A stretch of DNA of 23,915 nucleotides from a virus, in the IMG/VR virus record IMGVR_UViG_3300044675_000795, positions 1-23,915 of that record. One strand, given 5' to 3'. How positions within the stretch are numbered: position 1 is the first letter of the stretch; each line of letters starts with the position of its first letter. The notes under the pieces were generated by a model. It was not told the DNA's origin. It did not search any database and saw only the letters and a program-made list of their open reading frames with translations. Position numbers and translations under genes: made by a program. Shown one piece after another: positions 1-5,204 of the stretch.

Positions 1-149
1 TTAACTTCTTCAAGGACGGCAAACTGACCTACGACATCCCTGCTCTTACGCCGGTTGGCAAGTATTGGGAGAGCCTCAACGAGAAGAATCAATGGGGCGG
101 GTTCTGGAAGTCGTTCAAGGATGTTCCGCACTTCGAGCGTAGGGTTTAA
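1..149 (+). CDS. Endolysin, L-Ala-D-Glu peptidase (M15 family), 3' end only
   Basis: The reading frame enters from the left edge (first full codon at 3) and stops at TAA 147-149, leaving 48 residues. The end of the protein reads WGGFWKSFKDVPHFE. This matches the WGG-x-W-x-SF-x-D-x-PHF signature at the C-terminus of phage M15/VanY-type L-alanyl-D-glutamate peptidases, in which the PHF histidine is a zinc ligand. Family knowledge: these enzymes cut the stem peptide of peptidoglycan and release progeny at lysis. The N-terminal part and any holin or spanin lie outside the window. The stop codon directly abuts the tRNA gene on the other strand. The family call rests on this C-terminal motif alone. 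Confidence 0.8.
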   Translation, partial: NFFKDGKLTYDIPALTPVGKYWESLNEKNQWGGFWKSFKDVPHFERRV

Positions 150-220
150 TCACCTGCCTCGGTTCGAACGAGGATTGCCGGGGTCAAAACCCGGAGTTTT
201 GCCAGTTAAACTACAGGTGA
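150..220 (-). tRNA. tRNA-Gln (anticodon UUG)
   Basis: The minus strand folds into a full cloverleaf of 71 nt. The acceptor stem TCACCTG/CAGGTGA has 7 perfect pairs. The D arm is GTTT/AAAC with GG in the loop. The anticodon stem CCGGG/CCCGG has loop TTTTGAC, giving anticodon TTG. The T arm is CCTCG-TTCGAAC-CGAGG. The anticodon reads CAA and therefore glutamine. CCA is not encoded, and the base at the discriminator position would be T (complement of position 149), which is unusual for a tRNA-Gln. It lies at the end of the leftward early operon, 13 nt past the stop of the 38-residue ORF, and may be cut out of that transcript. Confidence 0.92.
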
Positions 221-233
221 GCAGAATCAATCC

Positions 234-350
234 TTACCAAGTATCCCGATAGCCTCGGCTGCACGCCCAGTTAGGCTTTGGGACGCGGCTCCATTCGTGG
301 TGTCTGCGTGCCTTTAGGTTGCGGAACCAGTTGACGAACCATCTGACCAT
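234..350 (-). CDS. Small basic Trp/Arg-rich protein (38 aa), unknown function
   Basis: ATG at 350 is preceded on the minus strand by TGGAGGCACT, a strong Shine-Dalgarno (GGAGG) four bases from the start. The 38-residue product begins MVRWFVNWFRNLKARRHHEW and is rich in Arg, His and Trp. Its start lies inside the end of the preceding gene (overlap 314-350), as expected for a translationally coupled last gene of the operon. It ends 13 nt before the tRNA. No family is recognised. The ribosome binding site and position support it, but the small size leaves real doubt. Confidence 0.5.
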   Translation of the reverse strand: MVRWFVNWFRNLKARRHHEWSRVPKPNWACSRGYRDTW

Positions 351-895
351 AGTGCCTCCACGCTGTAGGACTGTGACGGGGATTTCCAATCTCGCGGCGG
401 GTCGCCCGACAAATGGCTCGGGTCAACCCAATGCAGTTTGTTGTTGGGGTAGGCGATAAACGGCCCTGACTCCAATTTGATGATGTGATGGTCTTTGCTC
501 TGGTCGCTGACCTCCGACCATCCCCCGTTGTGCCAGAACACAGAGAACACATACACCCCCGGTCGCCATACCCCGTCCCTGCCTCTGGCGCGGACACGGT
601 GACCCCGCAGGAACTCCATCTCCCGCACCTCGGCGTGGCGGCTAAAGGAGTCCCACCAGCAGGCGAGTTCTAAAGCCATTGGAGGGCATGGCTTCGACAC
701 AAGGGCATGGATAGGCACCCTCGCCCATTGCGCCCCACAGGCCGCCATAACGCTAAACATCGGCACTCGGGCAGGTTCAGCCCGGAACCCGAAGATGGTG
801 CAGGGGGTAAACTCCCCGCTGCCCGTCTGGTGGTCATACAGAAATTCGTTGCGGATGTACGCCGGGGTGTACGGCGTGTCTACCATGAAGGTCAC
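314..895 (-). CDS. Conserved phage protein of unknown function (193 aa)
   Basis: I place the start at GTG 895, where GTGA overlaps the stop of the YbcO-like gene and GAGAGGG lies about six bases upstream. ATG 886 is the alternative; the frame is open further upstream but that part is a shadow of the neighbouring gene. The protein opens with a TPYTPAYIRNEFLYDHQTG-type segment, followed by FTPCTIFGFRAEP and a VPIHALVSKP segment. I associate this pattern with unannotated proteins of tailed phages, but no catalytic motif or membrane segment is evident. It is the second-last gene of the early recombination operon. Function unknown. Confidence 0.75.
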   Translation of the reverse strand: MTFMVDTPYTPAYIRNEFLYDHQTGSGEFTPCTIFGFRAEPARVPMFSVMAACGAQWARVPIHALVSKPCPPMALELACWWDSFSRHAEVREMEFLRGHRVRARGRDGVWRPGVYVFSVFWHNGGWSEVSDQSKDHHIIKLESGPFIAYPNNKLHWVDPSHLSGDPPRDWKSPSQSYSVEALWSDGSSTGSAT

Positions 896-1176
896 AGTAG
901 TCCCTCTCGGTTGAGTTGTGCGAGGGTTCGCGCCATGCCTTCGAGATGCAGCAGACGCACATAGTCCCGGTCGAGGTCGGTATGCGCTCGACGGTCGATA
1001 GCATCGTGGCACGCGCTACAGGCCCATGCCCCAAGCAAGTCGGGCGACTTCATGCCAATCCCAGATACCCCGGCAAGCCGGTAATGCGCCAGCACGGTTG
1101 TCTCGCTGTTGTGGTTGCACACCTCTGGGATACGCACCATGCAGCCGCGTCCTCGGGCTTCTTTACGCAGTTTCAT
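892..1176 (-). CDS. YbcO/DUF1364-type putative nuclease
   Basis: The 94-residue protein starts MKLRKEARGRGCMVRIPEV and contains CNHNSETTVLAHYRLAG, then LLGAWACSACHDAIDRR. These are the hallmarks of the YbcO family (DUF1364), small HNH-like proteins carried by lambdoid prophages. The paired cysteines (GCMVRIPEVC, ACSACH) and histidines could bind zinc and form the active site. The start at 1176 overlaps the previous stop as ATGA, and the next gene starts within its stop as GTGA. A neighbourhood of NinB, exonuclease and annealing protein fits a role in recombination or DNA-intermediate processing. The nuclease role is inferred from the family. Confidence 0.88.
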   Translation of the reverse strand: MKLRKEARGRGCMVRIPEVCNHNSETTVLAHYRLAGVSGIGMKSPDLLGAWACSACHDAIDRRAHTDLDRDYVRLLHLEGMARTLAQLNREGLL

Positions 1177-1646
1177 TTCCTGTCGGCAATCTCAAATGTC
1201 AGTTTTTGTGCTTGAACTGCGGCTAATGCTTCCATAGCCTTTGCCAACCGTTCAGCATTTTCAATCGCTGTTTGCATCTCTTTGCCAGTCATTTGAGAAA
1301 TTGCATCGCCATACGCTTTATTCATTTTTTGAACTGCATCGGTGGTTTTGCGTGCATTGGCCTCAAGCGAAGTTACATCGTTCTTTACCATGCTGCGAAA
1401 ACTTTCTAATTTTTTTTCGTAGTTTTGCCACAACGCATTGGCTTCGTCGTAATTTGATTTAAGCGATGAAATTACATCCATAAAACACGCCTCACTAAAA
1501 GTTGCATATTTAACTATTAAAATTATTTCATTTGCATCGGCTTTTTCCCATGCAAATCCTTCGCGCACGGGCTTTTTCTTTAATTTGCTAACAACAAGGT
1601 GACCGGCCCATTTTTGAATTGGCCCTTTTGCGATTAAGTTTGTCAT
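1173..1646 (-). CDS. Coiled-coil protein of unknown function (157 aa), AT-rich
   Basis: ATG 1646 lies one base past the ninB stop and is preceded by GAGGATTGAC, a good ribosome binding site. The frame is open further upstream, but that part is a shadow of ninB. Residues 1-50 (MTNLIAKGPIQKWAGHLVVS...) look globular. From about residue 60 the protein is almost all helix-forming, with many Lys, Glu, Ala and Asn and heptad-like spacing, so a coiled coil is likely. The DNA is visibly more AT-rich than the genes on both sides, suggesting later acquisition. No family is recognised. Confidence 0.75.
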   Translation of the reverse strand: MTNLIAKGPIQKWAGHLVVSKLKKKPVREGFAWEKADANEIILIVKYATFSEACFMDVISSLKSNYDEANALWQNYEKKLESFRSMVKNDVTSLEANARKTTDAVQKMNKAYGDAISQMTGKEMQTAIENAERLAKAMEALAAVQAQKLTFEIADRK

Positions 1647-1647
1647 G

Positions 1648-2055
1648 TCAATCCTCGTAACTCGGCTCCGGGATGACGATGCCCATATCAAGGCACTTGG
1701 TTTCAAGGAACAGCAAGTAATCGCTGAACTCTTGTTTGTCGAGCGCAGAGGAACGCTTGAGCGGTCGCAGGCGTTTCCTGCCAAACCCTTCCAGCGTCTC
1801 CCACCCAAAGCACTCACCCAAAAAGTAGTCGTGTAAGTCGTCGCGCTGCCATCCGCGCAACGCCTCGCCACCGCCCTCAAGGATGGACGGGTACACCACG
1901 CCCCACAGGAACTTGTTTTGTTGGTTGGTGCGCGGTTTCTTCCACTCCGTAACCTCGACCGCCCATGTTTTAAGCGGGTCAAGGTTAGACACCATACGCG
2001 CCACGACAGATGCCATAGCGTCCGGTCTAGTGCCTCGAGGGAAGATGCGTTTCAT
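1648..2055 (-). CDS. ninB: NinB-like recombination mediator
   Basis: The start ATG 2055 overlaps the glycosyltransferase stop (ATGA), giving 135 residues, close to lambda NinB (146). Diagnostic segments are WAVEVTEWKKPRTNQQNKFL, then RGWQRDDLHDYFLGECFG, KRSSALDKQEFSDYLLFLE and a C-terminal GIVIPEP. These match the NinB (lambda Orf) family. Lambda Orf binds single-stranded DNA and SSB and can replace host RecFOR in Red recombination. In this operon it would work with the ERF annealing protein and YqaJ exonuclease. The upstream in-frame ATG 2094 is possible but lies well inside the previous gene. Confidence 0.9.
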   Translation of the reverse strand: MKRIFPRGTRPDAMASVVARMVSNLDPLKTWAVEVTEWKKPRTNQQNKFLWGVVYPSILEGGGEALRGWQRDDLHDYFLGECFGWETLEGFGRKRLRPLKRSSALDKQEFSDYLLFLETKCLDMGIVIPEPSYED

Positions 2056-2729
2056 CGCTCGGATGCCCTCACCCGTCCAGCCCATTGCTTCCATTCGTGG
2101 GCATATTCGACATTCTGGTATTCATCGAACCACGGGCCACCCTCGGTGAAATGCACGCAAGTCGGGTCAGGAACCTGCGCCCGTGTGTGCCAGCCCTCCA
2201 AGTAATTAAAGGTCGGCGGCAACGCACCAATGTTTCGGTCGTTTACCCACATAAATCTGTGCAGATACATCCCGGTTTCGCTGTTCACGATTTCGGGTGT
2301 CAGCCCACCCATTGACGGATGGCTGCAATTGAACCACATAAACGACGACCAGTTTTTGCGCGGGTATTGGCGCTGTACCTGCCCGTCCATTTTTGTCAGA
2401 GATGTGGGCTTGTAGTCGTGCTGCACACACCACACGGCAACATCAGGATTGTTGAAGTCGAGCAACGGCTTCAGACTGTGCCGTACCAGAAAGTCACAGT
2501 CCATGAACAAGGCATTGCCCCTGAAGTTGCAGAGCGCAGGCACAAGGAACCGGCTGAAACTAAACTCCGTGGATGAAAACGGGTCTGGTTCGCGCCAGTA
2601 CATCCCCATTTCACGGAGGTCATCCAGTCGAAGTGCAACAACCTCTGCCTCCATGTGTTTCAGAATGGACGCACGGGCCACCTCGTAGGCGATGTCCTCG
2701 CGGCTATCGTATCCGATGAAGATTTTCAA
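2052..2729 (-). CDS. GT8-like glycosyltransferase
   Basis: The protein (225 aa) begins MKIFIGYDSREDIAYEVARA, the normal N-terminus of GT-A glycosyltransferases related to family 8, and has the nucleotide-sugar/metal motif MDCDFLV (DxD, D77 and D79) after FSRFLVPAL. The start codon is TTG at 2729, overlapping the SSB-like stop as TTGA, with GAGGAT upstream; no ATG fits the family N-terminus. The C-terminal HTRAQVPDPTCVHFTEGGP segment carries histidines typical of such enzymes. It should transfer a sugar from a nucleotide sugar, but the acceptor (host surface glycan, phage protein or DNA base) cannot be read from the sequence. Its position inside a recombination operon is odd. Confidence 0.82.
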   Translation of the reverse strand: MKIFIGYDSREDIAYEVARASILKHMEAEVVALRLDDLREMGMYWREPDPFSSTEFSFSRFLVPALCNFRGNALFMDCDFLVRHSLKPLLDFNNPDVAVWCVQHDYKPTSLTKMDGQVQRQYPRKNWSSFMWFNCSHPSMGGLTPEIVNSETGMYLHRFMWVNDRNIGALPPTFNYLEGWHTRAQVPDPTCVHFTEGGPWFDEYQNVEYAHEWKQWAGRVRASER

Positions 2730-2986
2730 AACGGCAAATCCTCATCGTCGTTGAACTTCTCGGGGTTCTGTTCTGCCATCGTTTTAGGACGCGCAGCCTG
2801 CTTCGGCTCGAACTTGAGGGACATGAAGGCATCGCCGGTCTTACTGCTGCGCTTAATCCACGCGCTGATGTTTAGGTCAATGTTATCAATGACGGCAGAG
2901 CCACGGTAGTTAGGCGCTTTTTCGTTTCCCTTCTGGTCGTTCTTAAACAAAACGCCACGGTTGTTGTTGTCATACTGCTTGTTCAC
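2726..2986 (-). CDS. Small SSB-like protein with acidic DDEDLPF tail
   Basis: This 86-residue protein starts MNKQYDNNNRGVLFKNDQKG, followed by a short predicted beta-rich core (YRGSAVIDNIDLNISAWIK, FMSLKFEPK) and a linker ending in FNDDEDLPF. The end copies the acidic tip of bacterial SSB (DDDIPF), which recruits repair proteins. The NRGVLFKN opening is typical of small phage proteins often left unannotated or called DUF736-like. It is coupled by ATGA to the exonuclease gene and sits in the ERF-YqaJ-NinB cassette. I infer a single-strand DNA-binding role; the sequence does not prove it. Confidence 0.7.
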   Translation of the reverse strand: MNKQYDNNNRGVLFKNDQKGNEKAPNYRGSAVIDNIDLNISAWIKRSSKTGDAFMSLKFEPKQAARPKTMAEQNPEKFNDDEDLPF

Positions 2987-3591
2987 AGGGTCACCTTTTC
3001 CAGTTTGTTGAGTTTGTCGTCCAACTCTTGCAGGAAAGTAGTTACCTCCTGCTCAAGTATCTTGATGTAGTCGTCATCACGCGGGACGCGCACGACTAAC
3101 AGTTGCAGCCGCTCGGGCAAACGCGGGTCGTAGGACACGAAATCGCACCACGGTCTGCCCGTGCAAGCCATCTGCCATTGCATCTGCGTGAAGTATTTAA
3201 GGGGGGGAAGTTCTGCCAACACATACTCAAGGTGAGTAGCGGTGTTCGGGCATTTGACCTCTATCAAACCATCCTCGGCAAACCCGTCGGGGGAGGCACC
3301 AGACATTGCAACAGTCGGATGGTCTATAAAGCCGACATCCTCAACCAGTATCCCGGTCTTTGCGGCGTAGGCTGCTTTGGCTTGCGGCTCGGTTTGGGTA
3401 CCCCATTCCATCGCTGCATTGCTAAACGAAGATGCCTTCTGACCCGTCAGCCGCTCAACCACAAGGTCAGCCATGTAGTTAGCGCGACCTGCGCCATAGC
3501 CGGTCTTGGTCTTGGCGATGACATCAGCCACGCGGCTGGCTGTAACCTTGCCAAGCCGTGCCGCAAACCAGTCGTCTGTACGCTGTTCCAT
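2983..3591 (-). CDS. YqaJ/lambda-type recombination exonuclease
   Basis: The 202-residue protein begins EQRTDDWFAARLGKVTASR, the typical opening of YqaJ/lambda exonuclease-like PD-(D/E)XK nucleases. Catalytic residues are visible: GASPDG (D102), then IEVKCP (E111, K113), and YFTQMQWQM with the conserved glutamine after it. Such enzymes chew the 5' strand of double-stranded ends to leave 3' overhangs for a partner annealing protein. That partner, ERF, is immediately upstream: its TAA and this ATG share a base (TAATG at 3591). Length is normal and all key residues are present. Confidence 0.93.
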   Translation of the reverse strand: MEQRTDDWFAARLGKVTASRVADVIAKTKTGYGAGRANYMADLVVERLTGQKASSFSNAAMEWGTQTEPQAKAAYAAKTGILVEDVGFIDHPTVAMSGASPDGFAEDGLIEVKCPNTATHLEYVLAELPPLKYFTQMQWQMACTGRPWCDFVSYDPRLPERLQLLVVRVPRDDDYIKILEQEVTTFLQELDDKLNKLEKVTL

Positions 3592-4130
3592 TAGGCTAGT
3601 TCCTTCTTGCGTGCGCTGAACGCATCCATGTGGACAGCGCGGTCATCCGTTGATAATTCTTTAAACAGCGCGGTCAACTCGTCTTGCGTCTTAACAAGCC
3701 CAATGTTTTTAAGAACAACGGGCGAAGGTGTTGCGGCAAGTTTGCGTCCCTGCGCCGCTTCAGCATCGTCATCAATCTGCGCTAGCCCGACGATGGCAGC
3801 GAGGGCATAGCGTCGAGCGTAGGTGATGCCCGACCCCTGCGCCTGTGGGCCGTTGTCCTTCGTGACAACCGGGAGCGTGCCGCGCATCCATTCGCCGCTG
3901 CTGTGCGCGAGGGTAGTAACAAGCACGGTTCCGCCCTCAGTCACCTCGGTCGTCTGAATAACGGCGAGGTTGTTGGCGGCTAACTGCTTGCGGCAGGCAT
4001 CCCAGCATGATGCAAGGTCAGCGTACTTACTCTTGAAAAACGGATTGCTGCTGTCCTTAAGCGCACCCGTAATGTCGGCCTGCGCTTTGGAAAGGGCTGC
4101 GGCAAGAGCCGCGATGGATTCACTTTGCAT
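3591..4130 (-). CDS. erf: ERF-family single-strand annealing protein
   Basis: The start is ATG 4130, preceded by GAGGAAG six bases upstream; the open frame continuing to 4217 is out of register with the real upstream ORF. The 179-residue product has SNPFFKSKYADLAS near residue 28 and the GSGITYARRYAL motif, both typical of the ERF superfamily (P22 Erf-like). Family role: forms rings on ssDNA and anneals complementary strands, allowing recombination and circularisation independent of RecA. It is coupled with the downstream YqaJ exonuclease, a common synthesis-paired arrangement. The C-terminus is short and helical. Confidence 0.92.
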   Translation of the reverse strand: MQSESIAALAAALSKAQADITGALKDSSNPFFKSKYADLASCWDACRKQLAANNLAVIQTTEVTEGGTVLVTTLAHSSGEWMRGTLPVVTKDNGPQAQGSGITYARRYALAAIVGLAQIDDDAEAAQGRKLAATPSPVVLKNIGLVKTQDELTALFKELSTDDRAVHMDAFSARKKELA

Positions 4131-4227
4131 TTTGTTCTTCCTCAAATTGCTGTTGTTCAAGGTCTTGCTGATGCCACCAACTGTCATCGTCGTCCCACGG
4201 GGCATCTGATTGGTCAAAGTCGTCCAT
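4120..4227 (-). CDS. Tiny acidic Gln/Asp-rich protein (35 aa)
   Basis: ATG 4227 is shared with the TAA of the upstream 25-residue ORF (TAATG) and is preceded by GAGGACTTTCTA. The 35-residue product starts MDDFDQSDAPWDDDDSWWHQ and ends in a Glu/Gln-rich stretch, so it is very acidic with a WW pair. Its stop overlaps the erf start by 11 bases, and the erf Shine-Dalgarno lies inside it. This implies coupled translation. No family is recognised. The tight packing between two coupled genes argues that it is translated; it could act as a leader that sets erf expression. Confidence 0.6.
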   Translation of the reverse strand: MDDFDQSDAPWDDDDSWWHQQDLEQQQFEEEQNAK

Positions 4228-4304
4228 TAGAAAGTCCTCACGGCAAGCCACACTAGGGCGGCAAACATGGCAAACGAAAACAGGTACAGGCCAATGGTTT
4301 TCAT
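4227..4304 (-). CDS. Tiny single-pass membrane protein (25 aa)
   Basis: ATG 4304 overlaps the stop of the 64-residue ORF as ATGA and has GAGGACATCGAT just upstream. The product, beginning MKTIGLYLFSFAMFAALVWL, is a single hydrophobic helix with a Lys near the start and an Arg near the end. This is the shape of small phage inner-membrane peptides. The following acidic ORF starts within its stop codon. Function unknown; the long hydrophobic run and two-sided coupling support it as real. Confidence 0.6.
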   Translation of the reverse strand: MKTIGLYLFSFAMFAALVWLAVRTF

Positions 4305-4495
4305 ATCGATGTCCTCGCCATCTGTAGGGCTTGGAACATCAGCCGTTGGTTGGTTCGAGCGCAAATAACAAACGCTGCACGGATGTCTGCGTGCGCTCTT
4401 GCGTGCTTCATCGCAAGGTCACGGGCTGCGCGGGATTCACCTGCTGCGATTGCCCATCTGATTGAGGGCGGCAGGTGTTGGGGGATGGGTCGCAT
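4301..4495 (-). CDS. First gene of leftward operon, small unknown protein (64 aa)
   Basis: ATG 4495 is preceded by GGAGCAACAGAT (GGAG, eight-base spacing) and lies about 35 nt downstream of the predicted transcription start of the leftward promoter. The product MRPIPQHLPPSIRWAIAAGE... is helical, Ala/Arg-rich and basic, with no recognised domain. It would be the first protein made from the early operon, a slot often used by phages for host-directed or regulatory proteins. No specific role can be assigned. Confidence 0.65.
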   Translation of the reverse strand: MRPIPQHLPPSIRWAIAAGESRAARDLAMKHARAHADIRAAFVICARTNQRLMFQALQMARTSI

Positions 4496-4513
4496 ATCTG
4501 TTGCTCCGGTTAC

Positions 4514-4529
4514 CGGTCGTTTGTGACCG
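4514..4529. repeat. Short inverted repeat near the leftward transcription start
   Basis: CGGTC and GACCG (perfect 5-bp arms) flank GTTTGT. The repeat falls at the predicted start of the leftward leader RNA, so it could be a 5' hairpin or a weak second protein-binding site. Evidence is limited to the pairing. Confidence 0.35.
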
Positions 4530-4536
4530 TGGAGCC

Positions 4537-4565
4537 ATGATGCGCTTGCTGTTAACCGATGTCAA
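4537..4565 (-). promoter_or_regulatory. Leftward early promoter (sigma70-type)
   Basis: On the minus strand a perfect -35 box TTGACA (4565-4560) is followed by exactly 17 bases and the -10 box CATCAT (4542-4537, four of six consensus). Transcription would begin near 4530 and give a leader of about 35 nt before ATG 4495. The -35 box lies inside the palindrome 4548-4569, so a repressor bound there would block it. The whole minus-strand operon has no other evident promoter. Confidence 0.7.
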
Positions 4566-4569
4566 CAGC
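4548..4569. promoter_or_regulatory. Palindromic operator over the leftward -35 box
   Basis: The arms GCTGTTAAC and GTCAACAGC surround a CGAT centre. They are 9-bp inverted repeats with a single mismatch. A further GTTAAC half-site occurs at 4593-4598, just before the cro-like start codon. A GTCAACAG word recurs at 5181-5188. The layout, with the operator covering the -35 box and a Cro-like gene starting 40 bp away, fits autoregulated phage control. The binding protein is inferred, not shown. Confidence 0.65.
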
Positions 4570-4572
4570 CTC

Positions 4573-4600
4573 TTGCATTTATTTTTACCATCGTTAACTT
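4573..4600 (+). promoter_or_regulatory. Possible promoter for the cro-like gene
   Basis: TTGCAT (4573-4578) is followed after 16 bases by TAACTT (4595-4600), a weak -10 match. Transcription would start around 4607, almost at ATG 4609. No Shine-Dalgarno precedes that ATG, so the message could be leaderless, as known for cI in lambda. The GTTAAC half-site at 4593 overlaps the -10 region. Confidence 0.35.
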
Positions 4601-4608
4601 ACCGCTTC

Positions 4609-4800
4609 ATGGACATCCAAGCCGCCCTAGCCGTTGCCGGTAGCAAAGCCGCCCTTGCCCGTAAACTTGGGGTGTCCCGCCCTGCCGTCAGCAGGTGGGT
4701 CAAGGCAGGGAAACTACCTGCCATGCGGGTATGGCAATGGAAGGCGCTAGAAGCCGTCACCCCGCCGATTACAGCCAATTCTACGGCTACCCCCGGCTGA
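4609..4800 (+). CDS. Cro/YdaS-like helix-turn-helix repressor
   Basis: The start is ATG 4609 (63 aa); the open frame extends upstream to 4462 but that part crosses the control region and is not protein-like. Residues 2-45 (MDIQAALAVAGSKAALARKL, then GVSRPAVSRWVKAGKLP) form a helix-turn-helix as in Cro/YdaS proteins: AALARKLGVSRPAVSRW is the two-helix unit, followed by the typical LP-x-x-R-V stretch. The C-terminus is a short Thr/Pro-rich tail. It probably binds the palindrome at 4548-4569 and represses the leftward promoter and itself. No CI-type repressor is present in the window. Confidence 0.85.
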   Translation: MDIQAALAVAGSKAALARKLGVSRPAVSRWVKAGKLPAMRVWQWKALEAVTPPITANSTATPG

Positions 4801-4858
4801 CCCTTACCCCGGCTGTAAAGCCGCTATAAGCGATTCTGCGACCCCCAGAAACGACAAA

Positions 4859-4877
4859 CCCCCGCACATGGCGGGGG
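4859..4877. terminator. Hairpin, likely transcription terminator
   Basis: CCCCCGC and GCGGGGG are perfect 7-bp arms around ACATG. On the plus strand the hairpin is followed by CTTGACGG, which is a poor T tract. On the minus strand it is followed by TTTGTCGTTTC, which is better. It could end the cro message from the left or a short leftward transcript from the right. The hairpin is certain; terminator function is inferred. Confidence 0.5.
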
Positions 4878-4994
4878 CTTGACGGGGCGGGGGGAATGCC
4901 CTTACGCTTGAGATGCTTATTCTCGCGTGATGGTCAATCTACACGGCTGTTCTAGTCGTGTCAAACACCCCACCACGCAGCCCCTCGACATGGG

Positions 4995-5096
4995 TTAAAT
5001 CTGTCGGCGAAGGGCCGTTCGTTTGGAACGGGCTGGGCATCGCTTACCAAAGTCCAGCGGGTCTAAACAACCGTGGCTATACGGGCATTTAGGCAT
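4995..5096 (-). CDS. Possible 33-aa Cys-containing protein
   Basis: ATG 5096 has GGAAGG and GAGG upstream on the minus strand. The peptide starts MPKCPYSHGCLDPLDFGKRC, with three cysteines and one histidine that could hold zinc, followed by a basic tail. The minus-strand side of hairpin 4859-4877 lies downstream and could end its message. No family is recognised and no convincing promoter was found, so this is only a candidate. Confidence 0.25.
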   Translation of the reverse strand: MPKCPYSHGCLDPLDFGKRCPARSKRTALRRQI

Positions 5097-5177
5097 GACC
5101 TCGCTACCTTCCGATTTAAGGGGGGTAGGGGGGTCATTCCCGGGCTTCCGAGCATATGGGGTGTAAGAGTGAGATGG

Positions 5178-5204
5178 GTAGTCAACAGTAGTCAATCTGA
5201 CTAC
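5178..5204. repeat. Direct and inverted GTAGTCA repeats before DUF559 gene
   Basis: GTAGTCAA occurs twice in tandem (5178-5185 and 5188-5195). The second copy forms a perfect inverted repeat with TGACTAC (5188-5194 and 5198-5204, three-base spacer ATC) that ends at the base before ATG 5205. No Shine-Dalgarno is visible. The cluster looks like an operator or a hairpin controlling translation of the gene. Confidence 0.55.

Larger units (their letters stand above)
4801..5204. other. Non-coding stretch after cro with hairpins
   Basis: Right after the cro stop, CGGCT-GTAA-AGCCG (4810-4823) can form a small GNRA-capped hairpin without a T tract. A stronger hairpin follows at 4859-4877. The rest has G-rich runs (5117-5132) and no convincing gene apart from the weak minus-strand ORF 4995-5096. 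The end of the stretch holds the repeat cluster before the DUF559 gene. Confidence 0.5.

Noticed and set aside
271-597. Minus-strand 108-codon frame at the left end
   Set aside because: Product is low-complexity and lies in another frame of the 193-residue gene. The 38-codon ORF with a real ribosome binding site is the better candidate there.
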